A stretch of 64,000 nt of DNA, taken from the NCBI RefSeq assembly GCF_001411805.1, contig NZ_CP007213.1, positions 682,001-746,000 of the forward strand, given 5' to 3'. This stretch comes from Burkholderia plantarii (lineage in GTDB: Bacteria > Pseudomonadota > Gammaproteobacteria > Burkholderiales > Burkholderiaceae). The notes under the pieces were generated by a model. The model saw only the letters and a list, made by a program, of their open reading frames with translations, did not search any database and was not told the origin of the DNA. The translations under genes were made by a program, and so were the position numbers. Below, piece by piece: positions 30,799-39,240 of the stretch. Position 1 is the first letter of the stretch. Every line of letters begins with the position of its first letter.

Positions 30799-31591
30799 CA
30801 CCCTCGAGACCCGGCCCTGGCGCGGCGGCATGTCCGGCTCCGAGCACCTGGCGAATTCGCGGTTGCGCTACAGGCGCGTGGCGGTCGCGCTTGCCGTGCT
30901 GCTGGTGCATGGACTGGGCCTGTACCTGATCGTTCATCACAGCGTGCGGCTGATCAGGCTGGAGGCCGACCGGGCCTCCGGCGCCTCGGTTCAGGTCAGG
31001 CTGGTTGCCGCGCCGACACCGCAGCCCGTGGTGAAGCCCGAGCCCAGGCCGGAGCGGCCGCCGGAACCCAAGCCCAGGCCGATCGAGAAGCCGGTGGTTC
31101 GGAAGACGGCACCCTTGCTGTCCTCGGAGGCGCCGGCTGAGCGCACCGTCGCGCCCGCCAAGACCGAGCCGGTCGAGCCGGCGCCACCGCCGCCGGTGCC
31201 GACGCCCAGCGCGGCACCGGCCCCCGCGCCGACGCCGCCCGCACCAGCACCCGCACCCGCACCCGCACCCGCACCCGGGCCCAAGCTGCTCGACACCCCG
31301 AAGCAGATCAGCGGCGCGGAGCTCAAGCAGCTCGGCTGCCGGATCCCGAGCCCGGACTATCCCCCGAAGGCCCGGCGGCTCGAGCAGGAGGGCACGGTGG
31401 TGGTGCGGCTGACCATCGGCGCGGACGGCGCGGTCAAGACGGCGCGAGTCGCACGAAGCAGCGGCTATCCGCTGCTGGACGCGGCGGCGCTGACGTCGAT
31501 CGAGGCCGGGCGTTGCCAGCCCTATACGACCGCAGGCATCCCCCGTGCCGTCGAGGCCGAGCAGCCGATCGCCTTCAACCTGAATGACTGA
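30788..31591 (+). CDS. tonB: TonB energy transducer
   Basis: 267 residues, overlapping the receptor stop by 11 bp. One N-terminal membrane helix (about 30-52: VAVALAVLLVHGLGLYLIVHH), a long Pro/Ala/Glu-rich periplasmic spacer (about 70-170) and the TonB C-terminal domain (YPPKARRLEQEGTVVVRLTIGADG...VARSSGYPLLDAAALTSI). It couples the proton-motive force to the receptor. Having its own TonB-ExbB-ExbD marks the locus as self-sufficient. Confidence 0.93.
   Translation: MISDTLETRPWRGGMSGSEHLANSRLRYRRVAVALAVLLVHGLGLYLIVHHSVRLIRLEADRASGASVQVRLVAAPTPQPVVKPEPRPERPPEPKPRPIEKPVVRKTAPLLSSEAPAERTVAPAKTEPVEPAPPPPVPTPSAAPAPAPTPPAPAPAPAPAPAPGPKLLDTPKQISGAELKQLGCRIPSPDYPPKARRLEQEGTVVVRLTIGADGAVKTARVARSSGYPLLDAAALTSIEAGRCQPYTTAGIPRAVEAEQPIAFNLND
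31241..31277 (+). repeat. Hexanucleotide tandem repeat (CACCCG) in tonB
   Basis: GCACCAGCACCCG... continues as five near-identical 6-bp units encoding Pro-Ala repeats of the TonB spacer. Copy number changes here would alter spacer length in frame. Confidence 0.7.
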
Positions 31592-31614
31592 CCTGGAATC
31601 AACGGAGCAAAAAA

Positions 31615-32349
31615 ATGGAACAGTACGGCATCGCCAACGTCTGGCAACAGGGCGACTTCATCACCCGGTTCATCTTTGTCTTTCTTCTCGGCATGTCGGT
31701 CGTGTCCTGGTTCGTCATCGTGACCAAGGGACTGGCGAACCGGCGCCTCGAGACCATGGGCAAGCGTGCGCAGACGCGCTTCTGGTCCACTCCGTCCTTC
31801 GACGAGGGCATCAAGGCCCTGGGTGACGGCGCCGACAATCCCTATCGCGCCATGGCGCTGGCGGGCCGCGAGGCGAACGAGCAGCAGGCGGGCGGCGGCG
31901 CATCGCTGCAAGGCAGCCTGAGCGCCAGCGAGTGGGTGGCCCGCGGCCTGCGCAACGCCTTCGACGACGAGGTCGCCCGCCTGCAGAACGGCCTGGCCGT
32001 GCTCGGCTCGATCGGCAGCACCGCACCCTTCGTCGGTCTGTTCGGTACCGTGTGGGGCATCTATCACGCGCTGATGGCGATCGGCGCGTCGGGCCAGGCC
32101 AGCCTCGATCACGTCGCCGGCCCGGTGGGCGAGTCGCTGATCATGACGGCGATCGGCCTGTTCGTGGCGATCCCCGCCGTGCTCGGATTCAACTACGTCA
32201 ATCGCGGCAACAAGCGTGTCAGCCATCGCCTGAACCGGTTCGTGCATGAACTGCACGTGTACTTCATCACGGGCGCCAAGGCTCACGGCGAGGTTCGCCA
32301 GGCGCCCGCGGCGCCGGTGGCGAGCAAGCGCGTCGGCGCCGCCGCCTGA
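31615..32349 (+). CDS. exbB: ExbB proton-channel component
   Basis: 244 residues, MotA/TolQ/ExbB family. Three membrane helices (about 17-40, 130-155 and 172-195) with the conserved GTVWGIYHALMAIG after helix 2 start and AIGLFVAIPAVLGFNY in helix 3. Start has GGAG 9 nt upstream. Works with ExbD and TonB. Confidence 0.93.
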   Translation: MEQYGIANVWQQGDFITRFIFVFLLGMSVVSWFVIVTKGLANRRLETMGKRAQTRFWSTPSFDEGIKALGDGADNPYRAMALAGREANEQQAGGGASLQGSLSASEWVARGLRNAFDDEVARLQNGLAVLGSIGSTAPFVGLFGTVWGIYHALMAIGASGQASLDHVAGPVGESLIMTAIGLFVAIPAVLGFNYVNRGNKRVSHRLNRFVHELHVYFITGAKAHGEVRQAPAAPVASKRVGAAA

Positions 32350-32362
32350 TCGGGAGCCCATC

Positions 32363-32785
32363 GTGTCGATTCTCATGGATGGCAACAACGACGAAGGCGT
32401 GATGAACGACATCAACATGACGCCGCTGATCGACGTCATGTTGGTATTGCTGATCATTTTCATCGTGACACTGCCCGTCATCAACAAGGCGGTGAAGGTC
32501 GATCTGCCGAAGGCGGCGGCCCAGCCCGCCGAATCGAAAACCCAGGACATCGACCTGTCTATCACGGCCGACAAGACGGTGCTGTGGAACAAGGACGTGG
32601 TCGACGACGCGGCGCTGAGGCTGCGTGTCGCCGCGGCCGCGAAACAGGGCGATCCGCCGGCCGTCAACATCAACGCCGATCAGCACGTCGAGTACGGCAA
32701 GGTCGCCGCGATCCTCGCGGCGCTGCAGGGCGGAGGGCTGAACAAGATCAATTTCGTCATGCAGCCGGACAAGGGAACGCAATGA
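32363..32785 (+). CDS. exbD: ExbD proton-channel component
   Basis: About 140 residues from a GTG at 32363 (GGGAG 6 nt upstream). MNDINMTPLIDVMLVLLIIFIVT holds the essential membrane Asp of the ExbD/TolR family. Overlaps the next gene by ATGA (4 bp), so translation is coupled to the ABC gene. Confidence 0.93.
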   Translation: MSILMDGNNDEGVMNDINMTPLIDVMLVLLIIFIVTLPVINKAVKVDLPKAAAQPAESKTQDIDLSITADKTVLWNKDVVDDAALRLRVAAAAKQGDPPAVNINADQHVEYGKVAAILAALQGGGLNKINFVMQPDKGTQ

Positions 32786-34563
32786 TCAGGAATCGGGCAT
32801 TCCCGACCGACCGCGCCGAGGATCGGGAGGCCAGGCGTCACTTTCCCACCGTCTGGAAGCTGATCAAGCCGTACTGGACCACCAGGGACGGCATGCTGTC
32901 GGCGTTGATGCTCGCCTACGTACTCGGTGCGGGCTGGAGCCACACCTATATCGCCATCTGGCTCAATCGATGGATGCGCACGTTCTACGACGCCGTGGGA
33001 ACCGGCAGGTTTCAGGCGCTGCCGTCGATGCTGTTGCAATTCCTGCTGGTGTCGATGGCCGCCGCCGCGCTGACGGTGTCCACGGTGGTGGTGCAATCGA
33101 TCGTCGAGATTCGCTGGCGGCGATGGCTGACGACCTGGCTGGCCGAGCAATGGCTGGCCCGCCATACCTACTATCGCATCGAGCGCGACCGCTCGCTCGA
33201 GAACATCGATCAGCGTATCGCGGAGGACGCGAGGCAGTTCGTCAAGGACACCTTGCAGCTGTCGATGAATGCGCTCCAGGTACCCGTGAGCATCGTGAGC
33301 TTCAGCGTGATCCTGTGGTCGATCGGGCATTCGCTGGATCTGAATCTCGGCGGCCATCGCTACAGCATCCATGGCTATCTGGTCTACGCCGTCTTCATCT
33401 ACCAGGGGCTGTTTTTCTGGGCCACCCATCTGCTGGGGCGGCGCCTGATCACCCTCAACGCCAAGCAGAACCGCGTGGAAGGCGATTTTCGCGTGCTGAT
33501 GGTGCGGGTGCGCGAGTTCGCCGAGCAGATCGCCTTCTTCAATGGAAGCGGCGCGGAACGCACGCGATTGAACGGGTCCTTCCGCCAGGTCGTGTCGAAC
33601 CTCTATGCGCTGCTTTGGGTCAACACGCGGGTCTCGTTTTTTACCAATATCGTCGGGCAATTCAGCTCGGTGGTGCCGGTGGTGCCTACCTTGCTGGTTC
33701 TGCCGCAACTGATGACGGGCGGGATGACGTTGGGCGGGCTGATGCAATCGAACGCGGCGTTCAGTTCCGTGTCGAATTCGCTGTCGTTCTTTCCCCAGGC
33801 CTATCTGGGATTCACCGCCTGGCGCGCCGAGGCGAACCGGCTTCGCGAATTTCTCCATGTGCATGCGCACGAGCCGCAGGCAGGCGTCACGCTGGCCGCC
33901 GCGGAGCAAGGCGCCGTGGCCGCGAGGGGCGTGGTGCTGCGCGACGCGGGCGGCATGGAGCTTGCCCGCGTGCCCGACTTCTCGCTCGCGCCGGGTTCGC
34001 GCTGCCTCATCCGCGGGCGATCGGGGAGCGGAAAGAGCACGCTGCTCAGGGCCCTTGCCGGCCTCTGGCCATACGGAGAGGGCGCGATCACCCGCTGCGC
34101 CGGGAGCGCCATGTTCGTGCCGCAGCGCAGCTATCTCCCCGCCGGCACGTTGAAGGCGGTGATCGCCTACCCCGGCGAAGCGTCGGCATACACCGACAGT
34201 GAGTGCGCGGACGTGTTGCGGGCCTGCGGCCTGGGCGCCTACGTCGAATCGATGCTCGATGCCGATCGCTGGAGCGACCGGCTGTCCGGGGGGGAGCAGC
34301 AGCGCGTGGCGTTCGCGCGCGTGCTGCTGGCCCGCCCGTCGACGATCTTCCTCGACGAATGCACGTCGGCCCTCGATCCGCACAGCGAGCGCCATCTCTA
34401 CCAGTTGCTGATCGACCGCCTGCCTCAGGCCACGGTCCTCAGCGTCGCGCATCGCAACGAACTGCTGGTCTTTCATCAGCAGGTCATCGATTTTTCGCCG
34501 GAGCCGCCATCCGCGGAGCCGGGAGGTCCGGCCAAGCCGACGCCGTCCGCCTGTCCGGCATGA
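32782..34563 (+). CDS. ABC transporter, SbmA/BacA-like membrane domain fused to ATPase (YddA type)
   Basis: 593 residues. Membrane half (about 20-330) of the SbmA/BacA fold, with the family signature NPDQRI-like ENIDQRIAEDARQF; ATPase half with Walker A GRSGSGKST, signature LSGGEQQR and Walker B IFLDECTS. SbmA/BacA proteins import peptides such as microcins B17 and J25; YddA-type fusions have less certain substrates. Cotranscribed with TonB-ExbBD, it could carry a peptide from periplasm to cytoplasm. Start at 32782 overlaps the exbD stop. Confidence 0.88.
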   Translation: MIRNRAFPTDRAEDREARRHFPTVWKLIKPYWTTRDGMLSALMLAYVLGAGWSHTYIAIWLNRWMRTFYDAVGTGRFQALPSMLLQFLLVSMAAAALTVSTVVVQSIVEIRWRRWLTTWLAEQWLARHTYYRIERDRSLENIDQRIAEDARQFVKDTLQLSMNALQVPVSIVSFSVILWSIGHSLDLNLGGHRYSIHGYLVYAVFIYQGLFFWATHLLGRRLITLNAKQNRVEGDFRVLMVRVREFAEQIAFFNGSGAERTRLNGSFRQVVSNLYALLWVNTRVSFFTNIVGQFSSVVPVVPTLLVLPQLMTGGMTLGGLMQSNAAFSSVSNSLSFFPQAYLGFTAWRAEANRLREFLHVHAHEPQAGVTLAAAEQGAVAARGVVLRDAGGMELARVPDFSLAPGSRCLIRGRSGSGKSTLLRALAGLWPYGEGAITRCAGSAMFVPQRSYLPAGTLKAVIAYPGEASAYTDSECADVLRACGLGAYVESMLDADRWSDRLSGGEQQRVAFARVLLARPSTIFLDECTSALDPHSERHLYQLLIDRLPQATVLSVAHRNELLVFHQQVIDFSPEPPSAEPGGPAKPTPSACPA

Positions 34564-34641
34564 CGCCGTGGTGGCGTCGCGACGATGTCCGGCGCGTCGG
34601 GGCGGCAAGGACGGGATTGATCTTATGAACAGGAATCTGAA

Positions 34642-35865
34642 ATGAGCGATTTGAAAAGTGTGACCGAAGCGAGCTTCGAGGCCGATGTGACGCTGAACGG
34701 CCGTCCGGTGCTGATCGACTTCTGGGCTGAATGGTGCAGACCGTGCAAGGCGCTGGCGCCGACGCTCGAGAAAGTGGCGCAGAATTTCGAAGGGAAGGTC
34801 GACGTCGTCAAGATCAACGTCGACGAACATCCCGCCTTCCGTGAGCGCTTCGGCGTGCGTGGCATTCCCGCCCTGGTGCTCATGAACGGTAGCCAGGAGC
34901 TGGGCCGTATCGTGGGCCCCCGGTCTGCCACGCAACTGGCCAGTTATCTCGATGCGCATCTGGGAATCGCCACGCAACTGGCGAAGCCCGATGCCACGCT
35001 CTCCGCGTTCGGCGGTGATGCGCGGATGAAGGCGGAGCGGATCGCACGTTTGCGTGATCATCTGGCACGCATGCAAGCCACGCCGGAGGCCCCCATGTGG
35101 CCGGAAAAGATCAATGGTGCGCTCGCCTTTGTCGTCGGCTCGTCCGATCCGGATGAATGCGCGTTCGTGCTGGGCATGCCGACCGACGTGCTGGAGGCCG
35201 TGGCGATACTCTCGACCTACCGGGGCACCCATTTGAATGCCGCGATGTTCGTCGCCGACTGGCTGGAGAGCGTACCGGTGGGCGCTAACCTCTCGGCGTT
35301 GCCGGGCCGGCTGCTGAATGCCATTCTGACCAGTCCGATCGTCTCGGACACGTTGGGCGGGGACGCGGCGTTGCTGGCGATTCGGGACGAACTGGCCGCG
35401 CTGCATGCCGCGGAGGCGGACGGCGCCCGCGAGGCGGACGCGAGGTGGGCGGCCGTGGCGCAAGCGGCCGCCGAGGCGGCCGCCCAGCCCGCCGAGGGTA
35501 ACCGGGCAAGGGCCGCCGCCGTGCTGCTCGCCGCGGCGTCTTCGTTGCCCCGGAATCCGGACATGCTGAAGGAGTTCGTCGGCGCCGTTTGCCAATTCGT
35601 TCAGGCGTGCCTGAAGGCCAAGTGCCACTGGGGTGCCGAGGACGAATCCCGCCTGTTCAAGTTGATGGACGGCATCTTCAAGCATGCGCTCGACACCGGC
35701 GCCGAGCCGCCGAGAGGCCCCGCCATGATGAAACACGTCGCCGAGATCGATGCCCGGCTGGTGGAGCGGTTCCTGTCCCATAACGAAGAAGGCCAGCGCG
35801 CTTCGCACGAGCGGGGCGGCGCGATCGGCGACATGCTGATTGCGCTCACCCGGCAGTTCGTCTGA
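34642..35865 (+). CDS. Thioredoxin-domain protein with a long C-terminal extension of unknown kind
   Basis: 407 residues. Residues 1-108 are a thioredoxin: active site W31-C32-R33-P34-C35-K36 and cis-Pro P76 (RGIPALVL). Arg replaces the usual Gly of WCGPC. Residues ~115-407 are helical, Ala-rich and not recognised; they are not the Tpr-like tail of CnoX by inspection, though that was not tested. No signal peptide: cytoplasmic. It may reduce or hold an imported substrate for the proteases that follow. AGGA precedes the start. Confidence 0.8.
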   Translation: MSDLKSVTEASFEADVTLNGRPVLIDFWAEWCRPCKALAPTLEKVAQNFEGKVDVVKINVDEHPAFRERFGVRGIPALVLMNGSQELGRIVGPRSATQLASYLDAHLGIATQLAKPDATLSAFGGDARMKAERIARLRDHLARMQATPEAPMWPEKINGALAFVVGSSDPDECAFVLGMPTDVLEAVAILSTYRGTHLNAAMFVADWLESVPVGANLSALPGRLLNAILTSPIVSDTLGGDAALLAIRDELAALHAAEADGAREADARWAAVAQAAAEAAAQPAEGNRARAAAVLLAAASSLPRNPDMLKEFVGAVCQFVQACLKAKCHWGAEDESRLFKLMDGIFKHALDTGAEPPRGPAMMKHVAEIDARLVERFLSHNEEGQRASHERGGAIGDMLIALTRQFV

Positions 35866-35910
35866 GGCATCCCGATACACGATGCCTTATGGCGAAGGAG
35901 GAGCAGGCTG

Positions 35911-37269
35911 ATGCAATCGAGCCGCATGCAGTGGCAGGAGGTGGCCGCGGAACTGGAGGGTTTGACCGAGGGCGTGATCGAGCTCGCGCGGCGGGCCGGC
36001 GCACAGGGCACCCGGGTCGAGATCGAGGCCGCCGAGTCGAGCGCCGTGACCGTGACGAACGGGGTGCGCACGGAACGCAGCTTTTGCGGCACGCGGGAGA
36101 TGACGGTCACGATCCTTCGTGACGGAAAACGCGCGTTTGCCAAATCGTCGGACCTGTCGGACGACGGACTGAAGAAAGCCGTTCTCGCGGCAATCGACGG
36201 GACCGCCGCAACCGAGGCCGACCCCGCGGCCGGCCTGGCCGATCCGGCGCAACTGGCCACGGACTTTCCGGACCTGGATCTGTATCACCCGCTGGACTGG
36301 TCGCTCGACGACCTCGGCAACCACGCGCAACGTGCCGAGGACGCGGCGCGCGCGCACGATCCGTCGATCAGCACGTCGAAGGGCGTGACGGTACACACGG
36401 CGTCGGGCACCTCGCTGCTCGCGACCTCCGCGGGATTCCTCGCGGCAGCACCCTGGTCCGTCCATTCGATCGGCTGCGCCCCGGTCGCGTTCCGGGCCGG
36501 CGAACGGCAGATCGGCTTCTGGAGCGATGCGAGCCGTGCATTCGACGATCTCGCGCCGCCGGAGGCAGTCGGCGTGGCGGCCGCCAGGCGCGCGGTGGCG
36601 GGGCTTGGCGCCACGCAAATTCCGACGCAGCAATGTCCGGTGCTTTTCGAGCCGTCGGCGGCCCTCGGGCTGCTCTCGGATCTGGTGTCCGCGGTCTCGG
36701 GCGATGCGCTCTACCGCAGCGGCTCGTTCCTGAGGGGCTGCCTCGACGCCCCCCTGTTTCCCTCCCACGTGCGGCTTCGCGAGGATCCGTTCGCGAAGCG
36801 CGGCATGGCCAGCCGCTGCTTCGACAGCGACGGCATCGCGGGGCAGCGCCGGAGCGTGGTGGAGGACGGCTGCCTGCGTGGCTATTTCCTCGGACTTTAC
36901 GCGGCGCGCCGCTTGAACCTCGCTCCCACCGGCAACGGCTACGGGCCGAACAACCTCGAGATCAGCAGCACGCGTACACGGGCGGAGGACGACTTCGCCG
37001 CGATGCTCGGCATGCTGCATCGCGGGCTGCTGGTCACGGAGATGGTCGGTGGCGGAGTGAACGCGTTGACGGGAGATGTTTCGCGGGGCGCCAAGGGGTT
37101 CTGGGTGGAGAACGGCGAGATCCGGTTTCCGGTGAGCGGCATCACGATCGCATCCAATCTCGGGCGGATGTTCGGCGGGCTGCAGGCGATCGGCGGCGAT
37201 GCGCTCACCCGGGGATGGGCGACGTCGGGATCGTGGCTGATCGATGCAATGAAGGTCGGGGGAGCGTGA
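35911..37269 (+). CDS. TldE/PmbA-type protease-pair subunit
   Basis: 452 residues, U62 family. It lacks HExxxH, as expected for the TldE (PmbA) partner. C-terminal hallmarks are GNGYGPNNLEI, LLVTEMVGGGVNALTGDVSRGAKGFWVENGEI and SGITIASNL. Start follows AAGGAGGAG. Three bases separate it from tldD. The TldD/E heterodimer degrades unfolded peptides and matures microcin B17 and CcdA in Escherichia coli. Confidence 0.92.
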   Translation: MQSSRMQWQEVAAELEGLTEGVIELARRAGAQGTRVEIEAAESSAVTVTNGVRTERSFCGTREMTVTILRDGKRAFAKSSDLSDDGLKKAVLAAIDGTAATEADPAAGLADPAQLATDFPDLDLYHPLDWSLDDLGNHAQRAEDAARAHDPSISTSKGVTVHTASGTSLLATSAGFLAAAPWSVHSIGCAPVAFRAGERQIGFWSDASRAFDDLAPPEAVGVAAARRAVAGLGATQIPTQQCPVLFEPSAALGLLSDLVSAVSGDALYRSGSFLRGCLDAPLFPSHVRLREDPFAKRGMASRCFDSDGIAGQRRSVVEDGCLRGYFLGLYAARRLNLAPTGNGYGPNNLEISSTRTRAEDDFAAMLGMLHRGLLVTEMVGGGVNALTGDVSRGAKGFWVENGEIRFPVSGITIASNLGRMFGGLQAIGGDALTRGWATSGSWLIDAMKVGGA

Positions 37270-37272
37270 GAC

Positions 37273-38754
37273 ATGAGTGATGCAGAGCAGTTGGGGGTGC
37301 AACCTGCCACGCGCGAACAGATGCGTGCGCTGGCGCATGGCATTCTGCTGGAGCGGCATGGAATCGGCGAGGCCGCGCTGTTTTCCGCGATGGGATCGGC
37401 CCTCGGGCAACGCGGCGATTTCGTCGACATCTTCCTGAAGGAAACGACGGTGGAATCGTGGTCGCTGGAAGGCGGCGTCGTGCGTGGCAGCTCGTATCGT
37501 CGCGATGCCGGCTTCGGCATTCGCGTGTTGAAGGGGGAGGAGGCGACGCAGGCGAGTTCGCAACGGATCGACGCGGCCGCGCTTCGGCATGCCGCGGCCC
37601 GGCTGCGTGGCACAGCCAGTGGCGTTTCGCTGCACGGCTTGTCGGCCTCGCCCGTGCAGGCGCCATCGGCGCGGCCGCTCTACGATGCGGCCCACCCGCT
37701 GGAGGCAATGGGGGGCGCGGACAAGATCGCGCTGCTGAAGACACTCGACGAGGCCGCGCGGGCCGCCGACCCGCGCGTGATCGAGGTGCACGCCGTGCTG
37801 AGCGCCGTGCATGAAACGGTCTGGGTGGCGCGATGCGACGGCCTGAGCACCGGCGACGTGCGCCCGCTGCTGGCGCTCTGGATCAACGTTCGCGTCAGGT
37901 CCGGCGCGCGCGAGGAGAGTGCGAGCGGTGGCATGGGCGGGCGCTACGGGGTCCGGACATGGTCCGAGGGCGAGCTTCGCGCGTTAGCGCACGAGCGGGT
38001 GGCGGCCGCGCTCACCAAACTGCAGTCGCGGCCGGCGCCGGCCGGGAAAATGACGGTGGTGGTCGGGCCGGGCTGGAACGGCGTGCTGCTGCACGAGGCG
38101 GTCGGCCACGGACTGGAGGCGGATGGCGTGCGGCGCGGGACCTCGGCCTTCGCGGGACGCCTGGGGGAGCAGGTCGCCTCGCCGAACGTGACCATCGTCG
38201 ACGATGGCACGCTGCAGGGCGGGCGCGGTTCGCTGCATATCGACGACGAAGGGTGCGAGACGCGGCGCACGACCCTGATCGAGAACGGCGTGCTGCGCGG
38301 ATACATGCACGACCGGCTCAGCGCGCGCCTGATGGGGATGGCGCCGACCGGGAACGGCCGGCGCGCGGGCTATGCCTCGCCGCCGATGCCGCGCATGACG
38401 AACACGTTCATGCTCAACGGCGATCGTGATCCCGAGGAAATCGTCGCGTCGGTGCGGCACGGCATCTACGTCTCGGGCCTCGAGGGTGGCCAGGTCGACA
38501 TTACGAGCGGCCAGTTCGTGTTCGAGGCATCGGAAGCCTACCTGATCGAGAACGGCAGGATCACCGCGCCCGTCAAGGGCGCGACGATCACGGGGCGCGG
38601 TCCGGACACGATCCGCCACATCAGCATGGTCGGCAACGACCTCGCGTGCGATCCCGGGAAGGCGTCCTGCAGCAAGGCGGGGCAAGTGATTCCGGTGGGC
38701 GTCGGCCAACCGACCGTGAGGGTGGACGAGATGATCGTCGGAGGGACGGCGTAG
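37273..38754 (+). CDS. TldD-type zinc metalloprotease subunit
   Basis: 493 residues. Catalytic H274-E275-A-V-G-H279 (HExxxH) is intact in VLLHEAVGHGLEAD; the third zinc ligand Cys is present near the end (ASCSKAGQVIPVGVGQPT). GMAPTGNGRRAGY and SGLEGGQVDITSGQFVFEASEAYLIENG are family motifs. With the preceding TldE it should form an active cytosolic heterodimer. A housekeeping tldD/pmbA pair is expected elsewhere in the genome, so this is likely a dedicated extra pair. Confidence 0.93.
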   Translation: MSDAEQLGVQPATREQMRALAHGILLERHGIGEAALFSAMGSALGQRGDFVDIFLKETTVESWSLEGGVVRGSSYRRDAGFGIRVLKGEEATQASSQRIDAAALRHAAARLRGTASGVSLHGLSASPVQAPSARPLYDAAHPLEAMGGADKIALLKTLDEAARAADPRVIEVHAVLSAVHETVWVARCDGLSTGDVRPLLALWINVRVRSGAREESASGGMGGRYGVRTWSEGELRALAHERVAAALTKLQSRPAPAGKMTVVVGPGWNGVLLHEAVGHGLEADGVRRGTSAFAGRLGEQVASPNVTIVDDGTLQGGRGSLHIDDEGCETRRTTLIENGVLRGYMHDRLSARLMGMAPTGNGRRAGYASPPMPRMTNTFMLNGDRDPEEIVASVRHGIYVSGLEGGQVDITSGQFVFEASEAYLIENGRITAPVKGATITGRGPDTIRHISMVGNDLACDPGKASCSKAGQVIPVGVGQPTVRVDEMIVGGTA

Positions 38755-38756
38755 TC

Positions 38757-39221
38757 ATGGTTTCGAGGCGTGCGACACCGGCGCGACCGCCGGCCAACCA
38801 GTGGGCCTATCGTCTGCATCAGTCCAGTTACCGGCAGCGGGAGGCCAAGACGGAGTTGCTGCCGTTGCCGAGGCCGATACGCGATGCATTGTCGCTGGAA
38901 TACCACCTTCAGCTCGAGGCGCTGCACGCCGGCGTCGGATCGCTGGTCGCGCTGCAGATCCTGATGCGGGTGGTGATTGCCACCGGCATCCTGTGCGAAT
39001 TCGGTTACGGGGATGTCGAGGGCGCGTCGTACAAGGACCTGGAAGCGATCGCGAACCAAGCGTTTTCCTCGGGCATTCAAGGGCATTTTCATTTCAACCA
39101 CGACGCGGTTCGTCTGTTCTCCAAGGTTTTGACGACGCATGACCTGCAGCTGGAAGTTGCTCCCGTCAAGGTGGTCGACGAAGTCGCGAAGCGTTTGGAA
39201 CGATACGCCAGGTCCGCCTGA
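38757..39221 (+). CDS. Hypothetical protein in the tldED operon
   Basis: 154 residues, not recognised. Start ATG at 38757, 2 nt after the tldD stop codon; a longer frame into tldD adds a non-natural Arg/Gly stretch. Composition: basic N-terminus, two helical segments (ALSLEYHLQLEALHAGVGSLVALQILMRVVIATGILCEFG) and a C-terminal helix-strand part. No signal peptide. The close spacing implies translation coupling and a role with TldD/E or the ABC protein. Confidence 0.7.
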   Translation: MVSRRATPARPPANQWAYRLHQSSYRQREAKTELLPLPRPIRDALSLEYHLQLEALHAGVGSLVALQILMRVVIATGILCEFGYGDVEGASYKDLEAIANQAFSSGIQGHFHFNHDAVRLFSKVLTTHDLQLEVAPVKVVDEVAKRLERYARSA

Positions 39222-39240
39222 TTCGATTGGAACCACACCC

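Noticed and set aside
30991..31326. Gly/Ala-rich minus-strand frame
   Set aside because: Antisense shadow of the Pro/Ala-rich repeat in tonB; no ribosome site.
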